Below are positions 48,276 through 59,670 of a DNA stretch of 64,000 bases, piece by piece; the first letter of the stretch is position 1; every line of letters begins with the position of its first letter. The DNA comes from Chimonanthus salicifolius (taxonomy: Eukaryota > Streptophyta > Magnoliopsida > Laurales > Calycanthaceae): the NCBI GenBank assembly GCA_013350335.1, contig CM023539.1, positions 20,008,448 to 20,072,447 of the forward strand. The letters are read 5' to 3'. A program made the position numbers and the translations under genes. Under the pieces are notes generated by a model that saw only the letters and a program-made list of their open reading frames with translations, ran no database searches and had not been told where the DNA came from.

Positions 48276-48553
48276 TATAAAAACTCTTCTCGGAGGATTC
48301 CATCCACCCACTTTGTCAATCAAACAAAGTTTGTGGCTGACCAATAGATATCGCTCACCGCCGCGTCAGTATCCATTTCTTTTGTTTTTATCAAACAAGT
48401 AATATGGTAAGAACTCAACTCACTTTGGAATTGGGCATGGTATAAAAGAGATTTTAGGAGCGGGAGAACAACCAGGTCCCTCACAATCAATAACTCTCTT
48501 CATTTTTGTAACAGCCTGCCTTTTTTCACTCACTTTTTCCAGTAAATTCAGAG

Positions 48554-48555
<2 letters not shown>

Positions 48556-48592
<37 letters not shown>
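48556..48592 (+). repeat. (AT)n followed by (T)n tract
   Basis: A TA dinucleotide run is followed by a T-run, at the place where the other LTRs have a plain T-run after AGAGT. On the sense strand it is an A-run. Confidence 0.9.
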
Positions 48593-48636
48593 ATATAACA
48601 GAGTAGAGTGCTAGAACATGGGACGTCACGACGTGA

Positions 48637-48670
48637 GCTAAGTCCGAACTTCTAAAGTCCAACCCTTAAC
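48637..48670 (-). other. U5 inverted repeat of solo LTR F
   Basis: GCTAAGTCCGAACTT pairs with AAGTCCAACCCTTAAC around CTA, with minor mismatches. It follows ACGTCACGACGTGA. Confidence 0.65.
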
Positions 48671-48784
48671 TGGCCAACCCTATGTGTGTAACACCCCGCC
48701 CTTTTCACTCTAATAATCAGAGTTTATTTTTTTTTTAAAATATAATAATCAACCAAGTGATCGGGGCGGATTGTCACGACGCGA

Positions 48785-48818
48785 GTTAAGTTCGGACTTC
48801 TAAAGTCCGACCCTTAAC
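48785..48818 (-). other. U5 inverted repeat of solo LTR G
   Basis: GTTAAG and CTTAAC enclose CGGACTT / AAGTCCG around CTA. It is the most regular copy of this structure in the window. Confidence 0.75.
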
Positions 48819-49864
48819 TGGCCAAGCCCATGTGCGTATGGATTAAGTCCATAAGAATCGATCCACACATGGTACAATAAACTTGCGGAATATACTTAGT
48901 CTTAATCTAACTGAGGTTATAATAGATCCTAAGACTAATCCATTTTTTAACTTAAGATAGCAAAGTGCATAATCATAATCTCCAAAAATTATTAAACAAT
49001 CTTAACTAATCGTTCAATCAAACCATCCAAAATAAATCAAACCATAGCATCTACTTAACTACTTATTACATGCCAACACATTTAATTACCAAATTACATT
49101 GTCCAGATAAATCAAATAACAAGTCCATAAATAGTCCATTCAAAGTCCATTTAAATCATTCAAACCGCCCAAGCTTCTTTGCTTGGTCCCCTTCTCGATC
49201 CTCATTCTTTGTCTTTCCTGCGTCATCCACTAAGGGTAGAGATAGGGCGTTAGATCAACTCGCCCAGTAGTGTTTCCGAATAGGGCTACCACAAGGTTAG
49301 CATAAAACATGCAAATAATATAATAATACATGTGTGTCAAAATTCCATAAAAACATGTATGTATGAAATGAACATGTAATGAGTCCCACCCATCACCATT
49401 CTACATAGCCTCCTCTTGACGGGATTCTCATCGTCAAGGTACCCCACAGTGGTCTTTCGGACTCCCCGACGGAGTGTGGCCTCCAGATTCCTCATGATGG
49501 GATTCTCATCATCAAGGTACCCCACAGTGGTCTTTCAGACGCCCCGACCAAGTGTGGCCTCCGGTTACAACAACATCATCCCATGCCATGCATAAGATGT
49601 CTATGCAAACATGCCATTTAGAAACATAACTTTACATTCATATAACTTATCGAAATCAACATAAAACAGCAAATAGAAATGTGGTTACAATAAAGGTAGG
49701 AAACCTACTCAATAATCACTTAGTTTGGCTCTTCTTTTGAACCGTCTCTTGTTTACAACTTGTACGTTGTTCAAGCAAATCCCGTGGCCCTATTTATTTA
49801 ACAACAAGTCAAACTTTTAACCATAAGATTCCAACCTAGTCTAAGTCCCAAAAATCCATTATGT

Positions 49865-50830
49865 GGGGTTCGGCCATACCCCATGGCCGAACCTCACCTA
49901 TTTTCAATTTGTCTCTCTTTCAGACAACCATACAATTTAACCAACCTTCAAATAAGCCTTGGTAGGGTTCGGCCATACATTGGTTTTGGCCCATTTATCC
50001 AATCATATGATTATTTTATTTTTGATCATTTCACCCATAATTACGATTGTGCCATTGAGACTAACCTTTTATGTTAAACACCATTAAACATATTTAATCC
50101 ACCTCACACCTCAAACATACTTTGGTAGGGTTCGGCCATACATCATGGCCGAACCTTACCACTTGATTTTGGACCCCTCTTTTTAAGTCTTTTGATCAAT
50201 CCATTCACATATACAATTTATCTTCTATTTACAGTTTTGCCATTGGTCTAACCAATGCTTATTTTTGCTAACTTCCATAGCCTAAAATAAAACCATCTTA
50301 GTGGGGTTCGGCCATAGTACATGGCCAAACCTCACCATCTTAATTTGGTCCTTTTAAATCCTTCACTTAACCATACAAATTAATCATTAAGTCCATCAAT
50401 CACCATTAGTGGGGTTCAGCCATACTACATGGCCGAACCTCACCAAACTGATTTCTTTTGTTCATCTTTCCATCATCCATGATGGCTGATCATATACCTA
50501 TACTAAGTCCATAAACAAACATATATTATTCTTAAATCATAATCCAATTATCTACCCAAAACAGTCCATGGGGTTCGGCTATACATATGGCCGAATCCTA
50601 TGGTTCTCTTGGTGTAATCCTTCCAACATTTGTCCATGTTTTTAATCCATAAATTAGCCATAACAATAATATGTTTTAGCCAAGCCATAGCTACTCAAAA
50701 ACAGTAATCTATCTTCACTTTAAATCCTTTAAAAATCTTCATTACCCAGTATGGACTTTATCCCTCAAACACCATTAAAATCACCAAGTTTTCCCATGGG
50801 GTTCGGCCATCCAATGGGACCGAACTCTAT
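49865..50830. repeat. GGTTCGGCCAT palindrome array in solo LTR G
   Basis: Inverted pairs lie at about 49865, 50127, 50301, 50410, 50572 and 50798, plus a half copy near 49965 that has lost one arm. Confidence 0.8.
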
Positions 50831-51035
50831 GGTCCATATTTTACCATTTTTAAAAACCCTAATCCTAGATCTAAACCATTGATGGATCTGACAGTACGAT
50901 GGCCAGATCTCATTCCCTTAACCAACTTTATTTATCAATGGTTCAAAGTGTAACGCCCGCCCCTTTTTCACCGAAATCAGAGTCTATTTTTTTTTAAAAT
51001 GAAGAGTGACAAAGGGCCCGGACGTCACGACGCGA

Positions 51036-51069
51036 GTTGAGTCCGAGCTTCTAAAGCCCGGCCCTCAAC
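51036..51069 (-). other. U5 inverted repeat of solo LTR H
   Basis: The outer arms are GTTGAG and CTCAAC where the other families have GTTAAG and CTTAAC, a paired A-T to G-C change. The inner arms are TCCGAGCTT and AAGCCCGG. Confidence 0.72.
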
Positions 51070-51624
51070 TGGCCAACCCTACGCGTGCGCGAAACTAAGT
51101 CCACGAGAACGGATCACGCATAGAAATTAAGCTCGCGGAAACTAACTGAATGCGGAACATGATAATAGAGTCTATCCTACCGGTTTTTTGATAGAAGGAA
51201 GATACAACATTAAATTACCAAAATACCCCAATGTTCACATTTATGCCTCAAACGATATTGTCCATAATGCAGTCCAAACCATAGCAAGAAATATAAGCTA
51301 AACTACTTTAAATTACATCTCCAAAATGAAACTTAAATAAAACTAGATATCCGCTTCCCAAGCTCCTAAGCTTGGCTCCCGGCGTGTCCATCGTTTCTGC
51401 CATCTCCTGCGTCATCTGCTAGGGTAGAAGTAGGGCGTTAGTCAACGCGCCCAGTAGGACTCCGAGTAGGGCTAGCACATGGGTTAGTGATAACATGCAT
51501 ACCGACAATAATATAATAAACATATGATGAATGCCATGCCATGGGTGCCTATGTCATGTGTCCTACTCATCCACCGTATCATCATAAAATATCGTATCCC
51601 CCTTGACGGCAAAGCCTCGTCAAG

Positions 51625-51800
51625 GTGTCCCCATGTTTGATTCTCGGTCGCCCCGACGGAGCATGGACTCCGGTTATAGCATAAGAGCTATCCCCATGTC
51701 TGATTCTCGGTCGCCCCGACGGAGCATGGACTCCGGTTATAGCCCCTCGGGCTATCCCCATGTTTGCTTCTCCGTCGCCCCAACAGAGCATGGACTTCGG
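51625..51800 (-). repeat. tandem repeat with CCCCGACGGAGCATGGACTC core
   Basis: Three units of about 58 bp match those in LTR B (33035-33275). The last unit is decayed (CCCCAACAGAG). Confidence 0.88.
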
Positions 51801-53477
51801 TTTCATTATTTTCCCGCCCATGCCATGCATGAGATGTAAGTGCATTATGCTATGTAATATAAATATATATCTCATAAACTTAATATATCATACATAGCCA
51901 TATAATGCATAACATTAAAAATATAAACCATAGTATGAATATATAATTCATACATCAAAAGCCCATCATAATACAAATCACATAATTATCAAAAAAGATT
52001 AAAATAACCATCACATACCACGGCTTACAAAGAGGTAGGAATCCTACCGAATACCGCTTAGCGTCCGTTACGTTTCCGTTCGATAAACCGGTCGCCGATC
52101 ACTCATCGTTTTACGACGTCCCGATACCTTATTACACATTTACCGAATTAGTCCGTATTTTATTTCCGGATTAAATCCCTAACTGATTACAACCTTAGAT
52201 TCCTAATTACGTTACACGTTTATCAAAATCAGCCCCTAACTTAGCCACATTTCCCATTGGCTTAACCATATGCATAATTCCCATTTTGCCCATTTTAAAT
52301 ATTCTGATTTGCGAGCCTAAAATGCAGCAACTATCTATTTCATTTACTCATTCATAATATATCCATTTTCATGTCCAACCACATAGGGTTCAGCCATGTA
52401 CCATGGTCGAACCCATGGTTCTTCAAGGTGGCTACACCTTACGGTTTTGCCACTCCTCTTCCATGCACATTTTAAATTCATATTTGACCCATAAGCTTGG
52501 GCCCATTTGTGATTCCCTAACCATGACATCATGTACTTAAAATCAGCCACCTATTTAATTAATTTTGAAAAACATTTAATCCCATATATCATTCCATATT
52601 TGGCCCAAAATGTGGTCCACAAAAAGGGGTCATGGGTTCGGTCATACACCATGGCCGAACCCATGATGTCCATTTTCCAATTTTTTGGGTCCATCTTGCC
52701 TCATTTAATCCTATTACAATTGAATTTAAATCATTCATTGAACTCCCCATTTTCATCTCATTTAAAGTATTAGCTACTATACTTACAAATCCATTTAAAT
52801 TTTTTTATCCGTCTCCATCCTTTTCCATTCATTAAAATCACTCATCACCACCATAGGGTTTGGCCATATACATGGCCGAACCCATGGCTCATGATCCATC
52901 TTATCCATGCCATTTTTTTAAAATCAAAATGCCTATTTACATTCCTCATGGTTTTCTCATTAAAACTCCTTAAAAGTCACCAACTTTTTAATCACTTAAA
53001 AACCTCAACATCATTAACCCTTCTCCATAATTTTAGACCTCAAACCCTAATTAAAAATTATCCATCATTTACCATGGGGTTCGGCCATGCTACATGGCTG
53101 AACCCTATGGCTCATCAATCCATTAAAATTTCTATTTTTCCATGCTTAATCCATTCATTTTATTTTTTCCTTAAACCATCTCTTCCATCTCATCCATTTC
53201 TTATCCTACCGTTGGATGGATCTTAGATCCATGGCCCACAACATTTTTGGCCATATTTAGTCTAAGAAATGGATTCCATATCTTATCTTAAAAAAAATAT
53301 ATAAACTCTTGTTTTAAGAATTCTTACCACCCGACGACTCCTCCAGGTCCTTCTTTGCTTCTCCTCTTGCTCTCCTTAGCCTTCTCTTCTCTTCTTCTCC
53401 TTGATGTAGGGTCAAGATGAGCTTGATTAAATGGTGAGGCCCTCTAAGCTTAGGGTCGGCCAAGATTGAGTGGTTTG

Positions 53478-53479
<2 letters not shown>

Positions 53480-53522
<43 letters not shown>
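53480..53522 (+). repeat. (GA)n microsatellite
   Basis: An uninterrupted GA repeat of about 43 bases in solo LTR H; LTR B has only a short GAGAGAG at the matching place. Confidence 0.97.
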
Positions 53523-53525
<3 letters not shown>

Positions 53526-53969
53526 AGGGGATAGAAAATGTCTAGCTTCCTTGGTCATGAAGTGATAATGGTTTGGCCAAGCTTAATCTTTCTTTCCTTC
53601 TCTTCTTCTTCTCTTCTAATTTTTTTTCTTCTCTTATTTTCTCTTGGTGTAGGACGGTGGAGAGGTGGTGAGAATGAGAGAGTGAAATGAGAGGGATGAG
53701 ATGGAAAACCCATCTCATTTCTTTGGTCTTACTTGGACATGCTCCTCCATGATGGCCTCACCAACCAAAGTATGGGCTACCTTGACATTGGTGGTGGTGG
53801 TTGAGATAAAACCACCACTAGCCAATGGTTTTGGGTGTTTGAATTTGGTGGTTTGGTCTTCCCATGTTGACCCCTTGACCAACCTAATTAATTAAATTAA
53901 ATCCTCACTTAGGTTAATTAATTTCCATCCAATTTAATTTCATAAAATTTATCTATCTAAGAAATCCAC

Positions 53970-53994
53970 CCATGGTTGACCAAGTCAACCATGG
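53970..53994. promoter_or_regulatory. palindromic W-box pair in solo LTR H
   Basis: CCATGGTTGAC, a 3-base spacer (CAA), then GTCAACCATGG form perfect 11-base arms. Each arm has TTGAC, the W-box core bound by WRKY factors, and the site lies in the U3 part of the LTR in its minus sense. A regulatory function is inference. Confidence 0.5.
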
Positions 53995-55849
53995 TGGACG
54001 GCCCCCACCTATACCTACCCCACTCCCCACCTCACTTGATGAGGTGGAGGTGGGCCCCACTTGGCCATGCCATTTCATTTCATTACTAACTTAGAGGGTT
54101 TAATTCCAATTCACCCTTTTTGAATTAATTGGCCCACCATTGGGCCCACGGCCCAACCAAATTATTTTCTACCCCTTTACCTTAGAGTTTGGACCAATTT
54201 TGATCCATTGGGTCCCACATGGTGATCGGGCCCACTTTGACCATCGTTGACCCTTCCGACGAATTCCATTCACTCTATGGTCCATTGGGACCTTCTTGGG
54301 CCTTTGTCCCAAAATTTGATCCATTTGGCATTCCATCACATCAAAATTCAAATTAAAGTAAATAAATGCCAAATATATATTGATTTAAAATTTCGGGCTA
54401 TTACACAAAGTGCACTTACCAATACCGCGTCTCCTTCGATTATTTGACTCCTTCTTTGGTCCTTTACTTCCCTAGCCTCTCTTTCTTTCTTCTTGTTCTT
54501 TTGGCTGAGACAAACCTTGCTGCAACCTCCTTGGAATACTTCGGCCAGGTGATATGAATTTGAGAGAAAAAATGAGAGAGAAAGAAAGAGAACTTTGGCC
54601 TTGGATGAATGTGCTAAGCCTTGATGCCATAACCCTTTGGCGGAACTTGTCAAGATGAAAGAGATCAATTCAAGGACTGATTAAGCAACCAGCTGCTGTT
54701 CTTGGTTTTGAAAGATGAAAACCGTCCAAGGAAGAGAGAGAGAAAGGTATCCAAATCTTTGTTCCAAATGTGGTGGTCAGCCAAGGTAATGGTTCTTGAT
54801 TCAGCCCTTGTGTAACTCCCATTGCCTTAACCCAAAATCCTTTATGTTACTTGGGAGTTTCATCTATGAAATGAAACTCCCCAACCCTCCAATGTCTCCC
54901 ATGCAAGGTCTTGAGTAAACTCCTCAAATCCCATTCATTTCCCATCTAGAAGTTTCATCCAAAAATGTGAAACACCCATGAGCCCAAACGGTGTCTCATG
55001 GTTTTGGTTTGTGTAGCAGCCAACACTCCAATGTGTAACTTAACATATTTGAATTTGAAAAGTCAAAACCCCTTTTGTAACTCCATAAAACAGCAACTCC
55101 ATTCATCTTCATTTTTGGAGTTTCATGCATAAGCCACAATCCCCATGCCCCCAACATTGTAGCCTATAATTTTGAATTTGAAATGCCATAATCTATTATG
55201 TGTAACTCCACCAAACAGCATGCCCATTCATGCTCCATCTTTTAACCATTGCATGCAACTCCAATTGTAACTCTCATTTATTTACTACTTCCCTTGATTC
55301 ACCTTGTATCACCGCCACTCATTACTTATTGCCCAAATGTAACCGCCATATCCTTCATTCACATCTTATATGGGGGTTTCCTTTTAAAATGAAACTCCAT
55401 GTGCTTCACCGTCTCCCCATTGGCTGTCTCTTTGAAGACCCAAACAATAAAATCTATACCATTTCCAACGTGCATATAAACTTGTATTTGAAATACCACT
55501 CTCACCCAAGTAACTCCCACATAACTCCATTTCATTCATCACTTAGATGGGAGTTATATGCATGTAAAACCTCCCATACAGCCAATCGTTGGAACATGTT
55601 TGAATTTGAAAACAATCAAAACATCCTTTATCTACACCTTACTCACTTAGAATAAATATTCTAACCAATTCATTTATTCAACTCACCCAAACCCAATTCA
55701 TTCATTTAATTCAACTTGACCCATAAATTCAACTCAACTCATCTCCATCATTTAATTTATCTCAATCTACTCAAACATTAATTAAACTTAACCCAATTAA
55801 GTTTTGAACTCACAAATTGATTAATCATATCCACTTCGACCCATTGGGT

Positions 55850-55910
55850 CCAATTTGACCATTTTGACCCATTTAACAAAATTTGACCCAATTACCAATT
55901 TTGACCCGTT
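55850..55910 (+). promoter_or_regulatory. cluster of TTGACC words in U3 of LTR G
   Basis: Four TTTGACC words occur within about 60 bases near the U3 end of the LTR. TTGAC(C/T) is the W-box core. A similar cluster is in element A (6990-7215 and 16446-16671). Confidence 0.4.
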
Positions 55911-58900
55911 TGAATACATCTCATCCATTTATTTGTCTTGTAAACATAACTACCAACCATTGGGTCTTTATTGGACCATTGGCCCAACACCTTACCCATT
56001 TAAATCCATAACAATAAATTACAATGGCTATTCCATAAATAATAATATATTGAAAATTCTAGGGTATTACAATGTGTGTATGGACTCAGTCCATGAAAGT
56101 GGTTCACACATAGCCATACGATATACATGCAGAATAAGAATCATAACATGCGGAATATAATAAAACGAAGTTCCATTTCATTGATAGCAAAGTACTTAGT
56201 TAATAAATCACAATCATCATTATCCAAATAAAACATGCAACCATAGCAATTCGTCTAAGTTATTACATTCCGAAATCTGGATACTCTAAATACAAATCCC
56301 TGAGTATCTTAAACAGAATATAAAACTAAAAGCGTTCCAAGCTCCTATGCTTGTCCCTTTCCACATTCAGGGTTTCCCTCATTTTCTGCATCATCCACTA
56401 AAGGGTAGAAGTAGAGCGTTAGTACAATGCGCCCAGTATGTATTCCAGTTACAGCTAACACATGGTCAGTACAAAACATATAATATAACATAATATCCAA
56501 AACCATGTAAAATGCATGCCATGCAATGATGACAAATATACAATGAGTCCCACCTATCACATGTACATAAATGTACCCACCACATAGATCTTTCGGATGC
56601 CCCGACGGAGTGTGGACCCTCCGGAATCTTCTTGATGGAAATCACATCAAGGTACGGCACATAGGTTTTTCGGACGCCCTGACGGAGTGTGACCCCTCAG
56701 GTTATAAATACTCCACCCCATGCCATGCATGAGATGCCAATGAAACACATGTTATTTTAATAACATAAACATAGCATTTAAAATCACCTTTTGAAACATA
56801 ATCAATCCATGCTATTTAAACAAGTTAAACATAGCATTTGAAATTCAATAATAAAGCATATCCTTTGAAACATATTTTCATCAAACATAAGATAAAACAA
56901 GTGTACATAAACCCATGGGTTCAAAGAGGTGGAATCCTACCAAAGACCGCTACGTGTCCTTGCGTCTTTCGTCGGGTAACCGCTCACGACCGTAAACACC
57001 TGGTGAGGTCCCGTTACCCTATAATATAAAATCAATTAAAACCAAGTCCCACTTAATTTATAATATTTTAAGTCCATAAACCAATCCCCATGAGGTTCAG
57101 CCATACACCATGGCCGAACCCATGGTTTATCATTTTTTAGCTGATATTACAAAATTGCCATTGGTCTAATCTTTAATTAACAATTTATTCATTTTAATTA
57201 CAATATTGCCATTATACTTATCCATAGCCATTTACCTTCCTTATTTTTCATATATTTACAAAATTGCCATCCATGGTTAATATAACCCGTTTTAGCAAGT
57301 ATTTACAACCTTGCCATTGCCTCCAACAACTTAGGCTTAGGTTCCAACACATAGATCCATTTATTTAGTTTAGACATCCATGACACTCACAATAACCCTT
57401 TTAAAATAATTCATAACTGATTCCATCAACTTATGTTTGAGTTTCAAAACATAGTTCCAATAATTCTACATAATTACCATATTGCCATCCAAAGCTATAA
57501 TTTCATTGTTCTCACCCTTCATCCCTTTAAAATACACCCAAACATAAACTCATAACTGATTCATAAATTTTATACATTATACATAACACTCCAATAATCC
57601 ACAACCATAGATCCATAAATAAAACCTTCCCTTCCTTTAATCATATTAGGCTCATTCAAGACCCATAAAAATTGGTTCATCATCTTAGGTCCATAAATGA
57701 CCCATAATCTATATCAAGTCCACAAAATCCATAATCATTCAAGGTCCATGCTTAGATAGTTCATAAATAGAAACTTCCTAAATTTAATATATAAATTCCA
57801 TACTTAGAAAGTTTCCAACTTTAATCTCCACCTTCCATATTTAGAAGGTTTCCATACTTATATAGCATCTAATTTAATCTCCACTTTCCTTAATTAGAAA
57901 CTTTCCAATTTAGTCTTTACTTTCCAAAATTAGATACTTATTAATTTAAACTCCATCTTCCAAACTTAGAGAGTTTCCTAGTTTAGCATCCAACTTCCAT
58001 AATTACAAAATTGTCATTCATTGCCAACCTTCCATAATTAGAAGGTTTCCAAATTTAGATTCCATAATTAAAAAGTTTCCATTAAACCAATCAAAATCCA
58101 TCAACCTTAACAAAACAACTCCATGGGGTTCGGCCATACACCATGGCCGAACCCTATGGTTCACCATCCTTTTTATTAAAAGAGTTAAACCCCTTTTAAC
58201 CAACTCCAATCAAATTCCTTTAATAAATTAAATCCATAAATATAGTTGGTGGGGTTCGGCCACACACTATGGCCGAACCTCACCCCTTCCTTTTTTATTC
58301 TTTTGATCCAATCAAACAACATAACAACCTTTCTAAAATCATAAGCATGAATCCGTAATCTTCATGCTTGAAACCCCATAAACTTATTAACAATTTCCAT
58401 GGTTTTCATTACTAACAATCCAATAAAATAAACCATCAACCTTCCATGGGGTTCGGCCCTTGATCATGGCCGAACCCTATGGTTCATCAACTTCTCATTA
58501 AACCATTCAAAATCCTTTTTTAAAACATGTAGAATTAGTCCATGATTTTCATCCTTAAAATTCCATACATTAACCATAATAATATGGCCCATGTTTCTTC
58601 TATAAAATCACCAAAACCCTTCCATGGGGTTCATCCATGATCATCTCTTAATTCTTCTTCCATGGGGTTCAGCCATACACCTTGGCTGAACTCCTATGGT
58701 TCTTTTCTTTTAAAACAAAAACATCAAAACACTTACCGATTCCGAGACTCCTTCGATTTTTCCGTCGGTTGATCTTACTCTTTCAATCTTTCTCTTCCTT
58801 AGCCTCTTCTCTTCCTTGGTCTTTCACAAACTAAGAACAGCTCTTGCGAGTTGTTCTCTCTTTCTCTCGTTGTAGACGAGAATGAGACTTGAGAGATAGG

Positions 58901-59670
58901 GAGAGAGAGATCGGCCTTTATGTATAAGTGTTGCCATGCGCCCCTCCCTCTTTCTTTTATTAAAACCTTCCTTAATCCCAATTTAGAAGGTTCGTTGCGC
59001 CCCCTTATTTTGTCTCAATCCCTATTGCCATGAGCCTCTCCTTTGTTTTATAAAAGTCCCATGGATCCAAACTTAGAAGGTGCTATGCGCCCCTTCTCTC
59101 TTGTTGTCTTTCTATAAATCCTTCCAATTAATCTTATCTTAGAAGGTGCTAAGATAGATCATTCCTAATATCACTCCAACACCTCATGCGCATACTTATA
59201 TGTGGCTAAGACATCTTAATTATTTAGTAATAGGATATTATTGCCTAATCCCAATTTAGACAATACCTTGGTCGCATATACTCCTTGATTTTTGTGATAG
59301 AAAATCCTATCTTGTATGCGCATATCTTATGGGAATCCTTATACTCGGCCATGCATCTATCTTTATTTGGATTTAGACAATCGGATGACATCAATTTATC
59401 CCAACGTGTGGTCCATTTTAGATTCATCCCAAAACCTTTCCATCAATGCCTTTCATTATTTAGAAAATCCATAATATTGATTCATAAAGCCAAACCATTA
59501 ACCATGACCTAAAACCCCATTTAAATTTATTTGAAACCACTTATCAAATTCATTGGGTCTTAATTGAGCAAAGACCCAACATTTACCAGTCTTAGATCCA
59601 TATCTAAAATTCACAATTTAAATGGTTAATTTCCGTAAATATTTATAACTTGGAAATCCGGGGTAATACA

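Larger units (their letters stand above)
45057..48506. other. Organelle-derived DNA, left part
   Basis: This non-LTR sequence has a different, more balanced base composition and begins abruptly inside the element C LTR. It carries a plastid psaB remnant and Ty3-type RT pieces. It is continuous with 59671-64000 once solo LTR F is removed (shared ATTTT at 48502-48506 and 59671-59675), and that part ends in mitochondrial atp6. Mitochondrial DNA carrying plastid and retroelement fragments, transferred to the nucleus, explains all of this. Positions 45057-45337 and 46180-46800 hold nothing I can name. Confidence 0.7.
50949..54405 (-). mobile_element. Solo LTR H inserted in solo LTR G
   Basis: A 3457-bp LTR runs from TGTAACGCCCGCCCC to GGGCTATTACA, with the perfect duplication CAAAG at 50944-50948 and 54406-54410. 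It has the same head and tail as solo LTR B, so the two are one family. It contains the U5 inverted repeat at 51036-51069, tandem CCCCGACGGAG units at 51625-51800, hairpins near 52384, 52635, 52853 and 53076, a (GA)n run at 53480-53522 and a W-box palindrome at 53970-53994. No coding sequence is seen. Confidence 0.95.
48687..56071 (-). mobile_element. Solo LTR G inserted in solo LTR F (split by H)
   Basis: It runs from TGTAACACCCCGCCC to GGGTATTACA, with the perfect duplication ATGTG at 48682-48686 and 56072-56076. Without H it is about 3.9 kb. Parts are 48687-50948 and 54406-56071. It contains the U5 inverted repeat at 48785-48818, CCCCGACGGAGTGTGG units near 49464 and 49540, GGTTCGGCCAT hairpins at 49865-50830, and a run of TTGACC words at 55850-55910. 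The F sequence reads through smoothly when G is removed (CCTATGTG then TGTATGGACT). No coding sequence is seen. Confidence 0.94.
48507..59670 (-). mobile_element. Solo LTR F inserted in organelle-derived DNA (split by G)
   Basis: The head TGTAACAGCCTGCC is at 48507-48686 and the rest is at 56072-59670, ending GGGGTAATACA. The target duplication ATTTT is at 48502-48506 and 59671-59675. Removing G and one copy of its target duplication gives an LTR of about 3.77 kb with no internal region. It contains an (AT)n/(T)n tract at 48556-48592, the U5 inverted repeat at 48637-48670, CCCCGACGGAGTGTGG units near 56597 and 56679, and GGTTCGGCCAT hairpins near 57100, 58126, 58253 and 58447. Sense is minus. 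No coding sequence is seen. Confidence 0.93.

Noticed and set aside
51625..51800. Regular repeats with spacers resembling a CRISPR array
   Set aside because: The spacers are not unique, the units are imperfect tandem copies within a plant LTR, and no cas genes or prokaryotic context exist.
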